This document shows positions 32,027 to 39,150 of a DNA stretch of 39,150 nucleotides, one piece after another. The notes beneath the pieces are model-generated. The model did not search any database, was not told where the DNA came from, and saw only the letters and a program-made list of their open reading frames with translations. Position numbers and translations under genes: made by a program. Positions within the stretch are counted from its first letter, which is position 1, and each line of letters begins with the position of its first letter. Source of the stretch: Nodosilinea sp. P-1105 (lineage in GTDB: Bacteria > Cyanobacteriota > Cyanobacteriia > Phormidesmidales > Phormidesmidaceae); the NCBI RefSeq assembly GCF_012911975.1, contig NZ_SMDQ01000056.1:1-39150 (forward strand), given 5' to 3'.

Positions 32027-33472
32027 TTAGTAAGCCCCTTTGCCAAACAGCACAATTCGGATGGTTTCAGTCAAAATATCCAGGTCCAGGTTGAGGGACC
32101 AGTTATCGATGTAGTACAGGTCTAGACGAGCGGCATCGTCAAAACTTTCAATATCAGAACGACCCGAAATTTGCCACAGGCCAGTAATGCCGGGCAGCAC
32201 CTGGTGGCGAATGTGGTGCCAGGGGTCAAAGTGCTGGATGTCTCGCAAGGGCAGGGGGCGGGGGCCGACCAGGCTCATTTGGCCTAGCAATACGTTGAAG
32301 AGCTGGGGCAGTTCGTCCAGACTGGTGCGTCGCAGCAGGTGACCCACAGCGGTAATCCGGGGATCTTGCTTGATTTTGAACATCACCCCGTCTGGGTTTT
32401 CGTTCTGGGCCTCTAGCTGGGCCTGCATCTGGGCGGCCTGGGTGACCATGGTGCGAAACTTCCAAACATGGAACACCTGGCCATGCAACCCCATCCGCTC
32501 TTGGCGAAAGAAAACTGGACCGGGGGAGGTGACTTTGATGGCGATCGCGATTCCCACAAATACTGGCATCAGCACCAGGACGCCTAGTCCGGCCCCCAAA
32601 AAGTCGAGAACTCGCTTCAGACGATACTCTAACCCGCCCACCAGGGTGTCATGAATGCTGAGCACCGGCAGCCCGGCAAATACCTCGGGCACTCCCCGCC
32701 GGTAAAGCATTTCGCGGCTAGAGGGTAGCAGCTTCATGGGAATGCCCGCCCGCCGCAGTCGCCAGTACAGCTTAGAGGCCAGTTCGGTTTCGGGCAGGCT
32801 TTCCACTAAAACCTCCGTAGCTCTGGCCCCAAGAATCGCTTGAAATGTGGTTTCTGAGTTAGCTGTCGCGGCCAGAGCCGCCCCCACCACCTGGCAACCA
32901 GCTCGTTTTTGCAGCACCTGGGATAGCCGCTGTAAGCGCTGAGCCGGAGCAACCAAAAAAACGCGAGATTGCACCTGGTCTCGCTCCACCTGGCGTAGCA
33001 CCGCATTATTGATTAACCGGCCGGTGACGACAAAGACCACACTACCCAGCCAGGCGGTAATGAATAACGAGCGGGGTGGATCAAGGTAGGGATCGTAGAA
33101 ATAACTAACCACCAGTGCCAGCAAAAAGACGGCACTCACGGTTTGGCCGGCTTTCAGGTAGTTGCTGACCTGGGTGTTGGAACTATACAGCCCCCGACGT
33201 GCTAGCCACAGGACGGTGACGGCGGCAAAGACCCAAAACAAGCTGGGCAAGCCAAACCAGACCCACCAGACCAGCGGATCAGGCATGGGGGAATAAAACT
33301 GGTTGAAGTAACGGGCCAACTGCCAGGCGATCGCCAGCGCCAGCACATCCCCCAAAGCCAGGACAATAGCGCGTTGCCAGCGCCAAGAGAGCAGTTGCTG
33401 AAGCTGAAGCCGCTGGGGGGCGCGCAGATCGGGATTGGCCGGGCTAGGCCGTTGGCGTAACTTACTATCCAT
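32027..33472 (-). CDS. Polyprenyl glycosylphosphotransferase (WbaP/HpsE-like)
   Basis: This enzyme transfers the first sugar phosphate to undecaprenyl phosphate in exopolysaccharide or glycan synthesis. The 481 residues have N-terminal membrane helices (about 30-150), a nucleotide-binding-like middle domain (VFLVAPAQRLQRLSQ, with EVLVESLPETELASKLYWRL) and the conserved C-terminal bacterial sugar transferase domain. There, KRVLDFLGAGLGVLVLMPVF, VFFRQERMGLHGQVFHVWKF, RTMV, LRRTSLDELPQLFNVLLGQM and SLVGPRPLP are visible. The catalytic Asp-Glu pair lies in SLDELPQLFNV. It is followed at once by the Wzy-like gene. Confidence 0.9.
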   Translation of the reverse strand: MDSKLRQRPSPANPDLRAPQRLQLQQLLSWRWQRAIVLALGDVLALAIAWQLARYFNQFYSPMPDPLVWWVWFGLPSLFWVFAAVTVLWLARRGLYSSNTQVSNYLKAGQTVSAVFLLALVVSYFYDPYLDPPRSLFITAWLGSVVFVVTGRLINNAVLRQVERDQVQSRVFLVAPAQRLQRLSQVLQKRAGCQVVGAALAATANSETTFQAILGARATEVLVESLPETELASKLYWRLRRAGIPMKLLPSSREMLYRRGVPEVFAGLPVLSIHDTLVGGLEYRLKRVLDFLGAGLGVLVLMPVFVGIAIAIKVTSPGPVFFRQERMGLHGQVFHVWKFRTMVTQAAQMQAQLEAQNENPDGVMFKIKQDPRITAVGHLLRRTSLDELPQLFNVLLGQMSLVGPRPLPLRDIQHFDPWHHIRHQVLPGITGLWQISGRSDIESFDDAARLDLYYIDNWSLNLDLDILTETIRIVLFGKGAY

Positions 33473-33571
33473 GGGGGACGGGGGGGCTAGGGGTAGTGCA
33501 CCTGGGTAAATCCTGGGTGACGTAGGCGGGGCTAGGATATTGTTAGGGTTCCGCAGAGTGCGCTAAAACTA

Positions 33572-34357
33572 TCAGCGCTTGCCTGGATTGAAAAACCCTG
33601 TAATATAGTGCCGTAGCAGTTGCCCAGTAAACAGCACCACAAAGATTGGGTTATTGATTAAATAGCGTTTCCACAGTCGCAGGGGCTCTCGACTAAAACG
33701 GTAGGCCCACTCTAGACCCAGTTTCATCATCCAACGGGGGGCTTGGGAGACTTTGCCACTGTGAAAAGCAAAGGCCGCCCCAACACCAATCATGACGGCG
33801 TTAAGACGGCCTTGCTGCCGGGCCATCCAATATTCTTGTTTGGGGCAGCCCAGGCCCACAAAGACGACTTTGGCGCCGGAAGCGTGGATGCGATCGATGT
33901 CGGCCTGTTCTTCGGCGGGGGTAAGGGGCCGAAAGGGGGGAGAATAGCTACCGGCGATGGGTAGCCCAGGAAAGGCTTTTAATAGTTTTTCTTCCAGGCG
34001 GGCAAGGGTTTGGGGTGTGTTGCCATAGAAGTAAACCGGGATATGCTGCTGGGCAGCATGTTCGCAAAAAGCCAGCATCAGGTCAGGGCCATAGACCCGC
34101 TGCTGTCCCTTGACGCCCAAAAGCCGCAATCCCCAGACCATTGGCATGCCATCAGGAGTGACCAGGGCAGCCCCGTCGAGCACAGCCCGATAGCTGGGCT
34201 GCCAACGGGCAGTCATGACGACGTGGACGTTGGCGGCAACGATGTAGCAGGAGGTGGAATCGGTGGCCCAGGCTTGGATGCGATCGCAGGCGTCATCATA
34301 GCTGGTGCCATCGATGCGGACTCCTAAAATTGAGCGGGATGGACAGGTAGACTGCAC
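33572..34357 (-). CDS. WecG/TagA/CpsF-family glycosyltransferase
   Basis: This 261-residue protein transfers a sugar onto a lipid-linked intermediate. The family motifs are VVAANVHVVMTARW (with the NVH), ALVTPDGMPMVWGLRLLG, RVYGPDLMLAFCEHA, VYFYGNTPQTLARLEEKL, VVFVGLGCPKQEYWM and IGVGAAFAFHSGKVSQAPRW. The C-terminal LGLEWAYRFSREPLRLWKRY is the usual membrane-associated end. It lies 99 bp upstream of the glycosylphosphotransferase gene, in the same direction. Confidence 0.92.
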   Translation of the reverse strand: MQSTCPSRSILGVRIDGTSYDDACDRIQAWATDSTSCYIVAANVHVVMTARWQPSYRAVLDGAALVTPDGMPMVWGLRLLGVKGQQRVYGPDLMLAFCEHAAQQHIPVYFYGNTPQTLARLEEKLLKAFPGLPIAGSYSPPFRPLTPAEEQADIDRIHASGAKVVFVGLGCPKQEYWMARQQGRLNAVMIGVGAAFAFHSGKVSQAPRWMMKLGLEWAYRFSREPLRLWKRYLINNPIFVVLFTGQLLRHYITGFFNPGKR

Positions 34358-34445
34358 GTTAGATACGGTTGCGAATGTATCGCTATCCTACCAGCGAGCC
34401 AAAAAATCAACCAAAAGCCCTTACTTATACACTTACACTTATCCG

Positions 34446-35627
34446 TCAATTGAGCTGAGCCCTCTTACTATCAATAGCTTGTTGGTAAATATCCATCAGC
34501 ATCTCGTAGTTGCGTTCTGCGGTGTAGTTCTGCTCAAATTCTTGCCGGGCATTGTGACGCATGACTTGCCAATAAGTAGGATGATTAAGCATCCAAGTCA
34601 CTTGATTGACTAGGTCAGCTGCATTACCAGCCTCAAAATGCAGGCCAGTGCGCTCGGGCACAATCATGGAGGCCATGGCACCAAGATTAGAAGCGATTAC
34701 GGGAGTGCCTTTAGCGAAAGACTCAATAATAGTACGGGGCATACCTTCATACCAAAGAGAGGGAAAAATTAGAGCTCTAGCTTGGCCAAGTAGGTGATAG
34801 ATCTGCTCTAAAGGCTTCTGACCTAGATACTCAATGTTAGAATCTCTATTAGCAATTGCTTGTACCTTTTCTTGAAGTGGTCCTGAACCAGCAATTTTCA
34901 GTTTGATGCGTTCACTCAAGTATGACCAAGCTGTAAGCAAGGTCTCGACACCTTTTTCGGGAGATAGGCGGCCAACATAAAGAACTGAGTCATTTTGTTC
35001 TGTGCCAGGTAGTGGATCTGGATATATGAAGTTAGGCTTGACACGGATTTTATGCGCCGGAATACCATGAGAAATAAACTTTTCACGGGCAAATTCTGTG
35101 AGGGCAATGAACATGTCCACTTTCTTCTGGTAAGTACGCAGTAGTCTATGTAGACTCACTGTGCTAGCGGCAGCGAGTGAACCTGCCAGACTATCGCGAT
35201 AACATTTTTGGTAAATACCAGAGATGGGTACAGGCTGATTAATGCATAGTTCACAGACTTTTCCGTCTCGGAAGAAATAGGCATTTAGGCAGTAAAGACG
35301 ATAATTTCGTAAACTCATCACAGTCACCACACCTTCTCGTTTAGCTGCATGAAAAACAGCGGGAGACATCAAAGGAAAAGTGTTCTGAACGTGCAGAATT
35401 TCAGGATGACTTGATCGGATGACTTGATGAATTTCATGATAGTCTTTAAAGCTCCATATTGAACGAAGTCCAACTTTCCATAGAGGAGAGCCATGAATCG
35501 TCCTATTATCACAAAGATATTTTTTTAACTCATGTCCTTTAGCCATCAACAACTGGCTTTCTTGAGCAAAAGATTGATCTTCGCCACCTGGAATCAAATG
35601 TCTATTATGTGCCATAAGAATTTTCAT
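34446..35627 (-). CDS. GT4-family glycosyltransferase
   Basis: The ATG at 35627 (MKILMAHNRHLIPGGEDQSF) is the typical start, preferred over the upstream TTG that overlaps the previous gene. The 393-residue protein has the GT-B fold: an N-terminal acceptor domain, the link region DSVLYVGRLSPEKGVETLL, and the donor domain with KIAGSGPLQEKVQA, IFPSLWYEGMPRTIIESFAK (E-x7-E with PSLWYEGMP), GTPVIASNLGAM and GLHFEAGNAADL. The CELCINQPVP and KCYRDS cysteines are common in this subgroup. It is AT-rich compared with the two genes after it. Confidence 0.88.
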   Translation of the reverse strand: MKILMAHNRHLIPGGEDQSFAQESQLLMAKGHELKKYLCDNRTIHGSPLWKVGLRSIWSFKDYHEIHQVIRSSHPEILHVQNTFPLMSPAVFHAAKREGVVTVMSLRNYRLYCLNAYFFRDGKVCELCINQPVPISGIYQKCYRDSLAGSLAAASTVSLHRLLRTYQKKVDMFIALTEFAREKFISHGIPAHKIRVKPNFIYPDPLPGTEQNDSVLYVGRLSPEKGVETLLTAWSYLSERIKLKIAGSGPLQEKVQAIANRDSNIEYLGQKPLEQIYHLLGQARALIFPSLWYEGMPRTIIESFAKGTPVIASNLGAMASMIVPERTGLHFEAGNAADLVNQVTWMLNHPTYWQVMRHNARQEFEQNYTAERNYEMLMDIYQQAIDSKRAQLN

Positions 35628-35635
35628 GATAGGTA

Positions 35636-36526
35636 TCAAAAATTACTTAATCTATGTTCAGCAGCCCATTTTGCGCTATCAAAATCGAACAAGCTATCGA
35701 AATAAATACAAGCATTTTCAATATTCCATATTCCAGATTTGATTTGCGGCCAGCAATTGACATGCCTTTTTTCGACAACAATCGGAGTCATCAGCCTTAC
35801 TGGTATTTTTTGATACCCTAATACCCTTAAAGAAGATATTCTATGAAATCCCATCTCCACAAGGAATCGATACTTCCCATCTCTATACAAAAGAGTTCCA
35901 GCAATATCTCCATTTAATCCTGAATCACGCACATAGCCTTTTTTCTGAATAGAGGAATACACATCAATAAGTCGTTTATACTCAATTTCCCCCTTCCTGG
36001 CACTAACTGGTCCATGATGAGAGAAGCCTTCGCTAATTTTCATACTTCCATAGCCAGCATTAAGATTTTCAGCCTCTTGACTTTTGCGTATATTGTCAGC
36101 TTTTTGAATAGAATTACCAGCTTCCCAAGGAAAGAAGTAAGTATAAGATGGAAACGTCAAATAGTCAGTTGAAATTTGGTCAGTAGTTATGCAGGGTTCC
36201 ATAGCAAAGTCAGGTTGAAATTTAGCATAATATTTTTTAAGGATGGAGTTCTCATAACCAAAGGAAATATCATTTTTATATTCGAGTAAAGTAGAAACAA
36301 AAGGATGCCATCCTTTATCAGAGAAAGAAAATCCATTGTGAGAAACACATTGATTTATATCAATTAAAAATGCATTAATATACCTACCAACCAAAATACT
36401 TGATCTTAGCTGATACAATGTCTGTATATGGTTTTCTGCTAGCCCACTATATTGACTGTATTTAACTATATCATAGCCAAATTTCCTAAAGAAATTCAAA
36501 ATATATTTCTCGACATGAATTTTCAT
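35636..36526 (-). CDS. Unknown 296-residue protein with a ParB-like C-terminal segment
   Basis: I recognise no complete family. The C-terminal half has GDIAGTLLYRDGKYRFLVEM followed by GFHRISSLRVLGYQKIPVRL, which resembles the G-H-R...A-x-x-x-x-G ParB/Srx-like nuclease fold (HR...LGY.KIPV). The N-terminal part is rich in aromatic residues (WHPFVSTLLEY, YYAKFQPDFAM, YLTFPSYTYFFPWEAGN). Proteins of this kind are found in bacterial surface-polysaccharide clusters without known role. It overlaps the GT4 TTG start by the stop codon only and lies 26 bp after the flippase gene. It is strongly AT-rich, which suggests transfer. Confidence 0.6.
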   Translation of the reverse strand: MKIHVEKYILNFFRKFGYDIVKYSQYSGLAENHIQTLYQLRSSILVGRYINAFLIDINQCVSHNGFSFSDKGWHPFVSTLLEYKNDISFGYENSILKKYYAKFQPDFAMEPCITTDQISTDYLTFPSYTYFFPWEAGNSIQKADNIRKSQEAENLNAGYGSMKISEGFSHHGPVSARKGEIEYKRLIDVYSSIQKKGYVRDSGLNGDIAGTLLYRDGKYRFLVEMGFHRISSLRVLGYQKIPVRLMTPIVVEKRHVNCWPQIKSGIWNIENACIYFDSLFDFDSAKWAAEHRLSNF

Positions 36527-36552
36527 ATTTCAATTGCCTGCTATTCTCTTGA

Positions 36553-37878
36553 CTATTTTTTCAGGAAAAATGAATTAGTCATGATAAGTGCAACTTTTCT
36601 GGTTGGCCTAAAAAGAAATCCAGAGAAATAATTGGCTAATGAATAAGACAGCAGAGTCGCCATACTTGCTCCTAAAATGTTGAATTTTATGATCATAAAA
36701 TAGTTAAGCGTGACATTGACCACAGCTCCTAAAGCAGTTGAAAAAAAATACAAATGAAGCAAATTCTCTGATGCCATCCATAAACTTCGAATAACCCCAG
36801 CAGAAATAAAAATACCTGAGAATGCATTAACTTTCATTATTAAAACTGCGGTCAAATACTCTTCGCCCAAAAGCGCTTTAACCAAGGTTTCGGAAAATAA
36901 AAGCAGAATAACTATAGCCGCATAAGAGATAAGGGTGGTGATCCTAAAAAGTCGATTTAATCGATGATAATAAATCCCTTCATCATTTTCTTTTGAAGCT
37001 ACTATAGCTGGGAAAGCAGAGATTGAGATTGCAACTGGAATAAAATACCATCCTTCAGATAATTTTATAGCTATTGAATATATTCCAACTGCATCGCTGC
37101 CAACGAGTTGACCTAACATAACCTGATCAATTCGCATATAAATCACAAGAGCCAATCCTGACAAGATCAAGGGCCAACTTTCAAGAAAAAGTGTGCATGC
37201 TTTTTTGTATTCAAAGCGCCAAGATCTAAGTTTATTTTGGGTTTTATAATATGCAAATCCTGAGAATATAGCAGCTACTACAGATTCTAAAATATGAGTC
37301 ACCCCGAAAAAAATTACAGTTGCATTAGATAGTATGAAGCTTATTCGAGTTAAGCTACTAATTACATAGGCTGATCCACGAGCCAAAACATCAGGCTTAA
37401 CTGCAATTTGAGATTCAAACCAAAAAGTGATCACGTCTGAGGCTTGGAATATAGAGCCAGAAGCTATTACGATCACTAATGTTTGAAGTGTTAGATTATT
37501 TGGTTGTATAGATTTTATTATTAAAATTGCTGCCGCTAAAGAAGCTATTCCTGATATCAGACGCAACCCAAAAGCAGACCCTAAGATCACCTCTTTTTGT
37601 TCGGGACTCTGTACAATGTCACGCACTACAGGTTTATGCAACCCAAGTTTATATAAAGGGGTAAACAGAGCCACAAAGGCAATGGCAAAACTTAACGTGC
37701 CAAACTGATCAGGTCCCAAATAACGAGCCAGCCAGATGCCGACAGTTAGTTCTCCCACAGCCTTCAGCAGCTTATCGGCAAACAGCCAACCCGTGTTCCC
37801 CACTAGCTTTTGCGCCATTGGGCTAGCTAACTGCCGTTGTAGTGTCGGAGGCAGAAACTTAAGCCAACGGGGAGGCAT
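36553..37878 (-). CDS. Wzx-type polysaccharide flippase
   Basis: The protein moves lipid-linked oligosaccharides across the membrane. I chose the ATG at 37878 (MPPRWLKFLPPTLQRQLASP), but a GTG at 37902 is also possible; neither has a clear ribosome site. About 441 residues with 12-14 hydrophobic helices, an NTGWLFADKLLKAVGELTVG start and the conserved block IYMRIDQVMLGQLVGSDAVG near residue 245 are typical of Wzx/MATE-like exporters. GC content drops sharply around 37630 (about residue 85), so the start of the gene matches the core DNA and the rest matches the AT-rich block. It may be a mosaic. Confidence 0.88.
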   Translation of the reverse strand: MPPRWLKFLPPTLQRQLASPMAQKLVGNTGWLFADKLLKAVGELTVGIWLARYLGPDQFGTLSFAIAFVALFTPLYKLGLHKPVVRDIVQSPEQKEVILGSAFGLRLISGIASLAAAILIIKSIQPNNLTLQTLVIVIASGSIFQASDVITFWFESQIAVKPDVLARGSAYVISSLTRISFILSNATVIFFGVTHILESVVAAIFSGFAYYKTQNKLRSWRFEYKKACTLFLESWPLILSGLALVIYMRIDQVMLGQLVGSDAVGIYSIAIKLSEGWYFIPVAISISAFPAIVASKENDEGIYYHRLNRLFRITTLISYAAIVILLLFSETLVKALLGEEYLTAVLIMKVNAFSGIFISAGVIRSLWMASENLLHLYFFSTALGAVVNVTLNYFMIIKFNILGASMATLLSYSLANYFSGFLFRPTRKVALIMTNSFFLKK

Positions 37879-37902
37879 GACTGTAGGCTCAGAAAGGGGC
37901 AC

Positions 37903-38293
37903 GTGTTGATCTTAGCGAGGATAGGGAGCTTAGCTTCCCATAGACCTACCAGGTCCAGGAGTTGTGGTTAATAGTATGCCCCTCCTCACCATCAAAAGTG
38001 ATCATTGCCCCCAGCCCTTGACCTGACACAGCTCTGGTAGACAAATCATTATGCTGCCAGGAAAATCGCCTGTGGCTATGGCAGTTATGTTTTCCATTGT
38101 GCCCACACTCTGCGTAGGGATGTCCCCAGCGGCGCTCCCGCGCCCAATCTAAAGAGGATGCCGGAGTGGGCGATGCCCACCCCCCAAACAACGCTGTCAC
38201 AAGCAGATCCCAGGGTTCTCCCTCGGCCTGCACCACCATTCATAGCCAACGCACCCAAGCACCCTGGGATCTAGGCTTGCGCCCCAGAACCAT
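37903..38293. other. Intergenic stretch with dispersed repeats
   Basis: Between the flippase gene and the small gene at 38294 I see only repeats: GTGGGCGATGCCCAC (38166-38180, related in form to the GGTGGGC palindromes at 25204 and 25453) and the second 68-bp element (38205-38272). Short frames here are not credible genes. Confidence 0.5.
38205..38272. repeat. 68-bp terminal-inverted-repeat element, copy 2
   Basis: The ends are AGATCCCAGGGTTCT and AGCACCCTGGGATCT (one mismatch). The interior CCTCGGCCTGCACCACCATT then CATAGCCAACGCACCC is closely related to copy 3. Confidence 0.8.
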
Positions 38294-38530
38294 CTACTCC
38301 AGCGGCGCGATCCGGCGCGACATCACACTGATGTATTCGCCATTGCGCCCAGTGGGCATCGGGTCGACCCAGGCGACGCGATCGCAATAGTGCAACACCT
38401 CCATGCGGTTGATGGCTTCGACCACCGCCGCATAGTCCCCCAACAGGATGTGGCAAAGCCGATCCGGTTGGTAGGTGGGCAGCTTGAACTGAGTGGAAAC
38501 CTTCAGGTCTCCAGGATTCGATTCATACAT
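38294..38530 (-). CDS. Small cyanobacterial-type hypothetical protein
   Basis: The ATG at 38530 gives 78 residues: MYESNPGDLKVSTQFKLPTY, QPDRLCHILLGDYAAVVEAI, NRMEVLHYCDRVAWVDPMPT and GRNGEYISVMSRRIAPLE. An open frame 69 bp longer is less likely because its start segment has no protein character. The balanced composition suggests a real conserved gene. I do not recognise a family or function. Confidence 0.65.
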   Translation of the reverse strand: MYESNPGDLKVSTQFKLPTYQPDRLCHILLGDYAAVVEAINRMEVLHYCDRVAWVDPMPTGRNGEYISVMSRRIAPLE

Positions 38531-38839
38531 ACGGGTGTCTCCGTTTTCGGTATAGGAAAACGGGGAACGATCTAGCCGTCCCAAATGAAGGTGAAACAAG
38601 ACGCTAGCTTAGAATGACTCCTAAGGGCATCTCACTTACCGTATCTAAGAGGGATGTCTCAGGGGATTTGAGGAGGTCGCAACTCCTCTCTTCCCCGCCT
38701 AGAAGGCATTCCCCGCCAAAACATCATAGGCTAAGTCCGCTGGGAGTTCAACCGTATTGAAGACGATCCCAGGGTTCTCCTTCGCCCTGCACCACAATTC
38801 ATCGCCCACAACCTCAGAACCCTGGGATCTGGGCCAGTA
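38531..38839. other. Intergenic stretch with the third 68-bp element
   Basis: This 309-bp region holds copy 3 of the inverted-repeat element (38764-38830). No gene or RNA was recognised elsewhere in it. Confidence 0.5.
38764..38830. repeat. 67-bp terminal-inverted-repeat element, copy 3
   Basis: The ends CGATCCCAGGGTTCT and AGAACCCTGGGATCT match copies 1 and 2. The interior CCTTCGCCCTGCACCACAAT followed by TCATCGCCCACAACCTC is close to copy 2. Confidence 0.8.
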
Positions 38840-39150
38840 TCAGATCTCACCATATTCCTGCAAAAACTCCACAAAATCAGCTACGGCTGCTTCGACTTCG
38901 GCAGTGGGACTGAGTAAATGCCGTGCTTGGAGAACGATCCATCGATTTTGGATTCTTTCGCGCAGCGTGGCGGAGCCAAACTCGGCGAGCCGCTCGTTCT
39001 GCTTCCTCAGTTCTTTGTTGCTCTTCTGCAAGTCTTCGTTGCTCTTCTCTAGCCAGGCGATTTGCTTTTCGGTTTCGACGGTCCCACGCTGCGCACGGGC
39101 TTCGCCCTACAACGCCGAAATTAACCAACGCCACCAGGAGGGCTGCCACG
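38840..39150 (-). pseudogene. Broken coiled-coil gene, 3' part, partial at the window edge
   Basis: The frame ending at 38840 reads ETEKQIAWLEKSNEDLQKSN, KELRKQNERLAEFG, and then RIQNRWIVLQARHLLSPTAE with EVEAAVADFVEFLQEYGEI. It has a coiled coil of repeated LEKSNEDLQKSNKEL units. Just before this, at about 39092-39122, a GGGCGAAGCCCGTGCGCAGC-type short dispersed repeat interrupts the frame (TAG), and upstream residues AALLVALVNFGVV appear in another frame. A second repeat of the same kind (CTCCGCCACGCTGCGCG) lies in frame near 38962-38990. The gene enters from beyond the right edge, and its function is unknown. Confidence 0.4.

Noticed and set aside
1..39150. tRNA, rRNA or riboswitch genes
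   Set aside because: I found no cloverleaf with a TTCGAATC-type arm in place, no rRNA sequence and no recognisable riboswitch core by eye; a covariance-model scan could still find one.

Overview
The window looks like a chromosomal piece of a filamentous, Leptolyngbya-type cyanobacterium; the genus is inferred. The evidence is the frequent GCGATCGC-type (HIP1-like) octamers, the order rpmH-rnpA-PH-yidC-jag-yceD followed by a Ycf46-type AAA ATPase, a SigC-type sigma factor, a DUF2808 exoprotein, a tiny protochlorophyllide-reductase-like protein (14712-14882), and many short cyanobacterial-style dispersed palindromes. Core genes are GC-rich; the cassette region (about 150-8600), the pilin-proximal region and part of the polysaccharide cluster are clearly AT-richer.

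Region 1 (1-9150) is accessory. It opens with the end of an IS1-family element, then shows a series of imperfect palindromes of about 60-90 bp that look like integron attC sites (270-357; one interrupted at 3645-3650/5773-5831; 5984-6073; 7829-7914; a half site near 8635). They all point the same way and each follows a gene group on the + strand: a three-gene unit of unknown function, a short non-coding cassette, an AIPR-type putative abortive-infection nuclease, and an overlapping pair of small genes. No integrase is present in the window. A group II intron (3651-5772, minus strand) sits exactly inside the left box of one attC-like site, on the opposite strand from the cassette genes. Its reverse transcriptase is broken by two short dispersed-repeat insertions. 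Fragments of another transposase follow.

Region 2 (9150-26300) is mainly housekeeping: mtnA, a DUF2721 protein, a membrane protein coupled to mobA, dps, the small PCP-reductase-like protein, sigC, DUF2808, the ribosomal protein L34 / RNase P / membrane insertase block, ycf46, an SH3-domain protein, ilvD, a 54-residue membrane protein and a Uma2 nuclease-like protein. mtnA has an unusual substitution in a conserved phosphate-binding motif.

Region 3 (26300-29400) holds a decayed nucleotidyltransferase/HepT-like remnant, about 900 bp of repeats, and a type IV pilin gene. The repeats include three related blocks and a six-unit array of G4 tracts on the minus strand. The pilin gene has a conserved GC-rich 5' end and an AT-rich 3' end. 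A G-quadruplex-prone tract about 160 bp upstream of a mosaic pilin gene resembles the arrangement behind pilin variation in Neisseria. That parallel is a hypothesis only.

Region 4 (29400-38300) is a minus-strand surface-glycan cluster: flippase, unknown ParB-like protein, GT4 glycosyltransferase, WecG/TagA glycosyltransferase, polyprenyl glycosylphosphotransferase and a Wzy/O-antigen-ligase protein with a long C-terminal region. It begins next to the pilin locus, so pilin or polysaccharide O-linkage is a reasonable guess. The right end (38294-39150) holds a small conserved-looking protein, copies of a 68-bp terminal-inverted-repeat element, and a broken coiled-coil gene.
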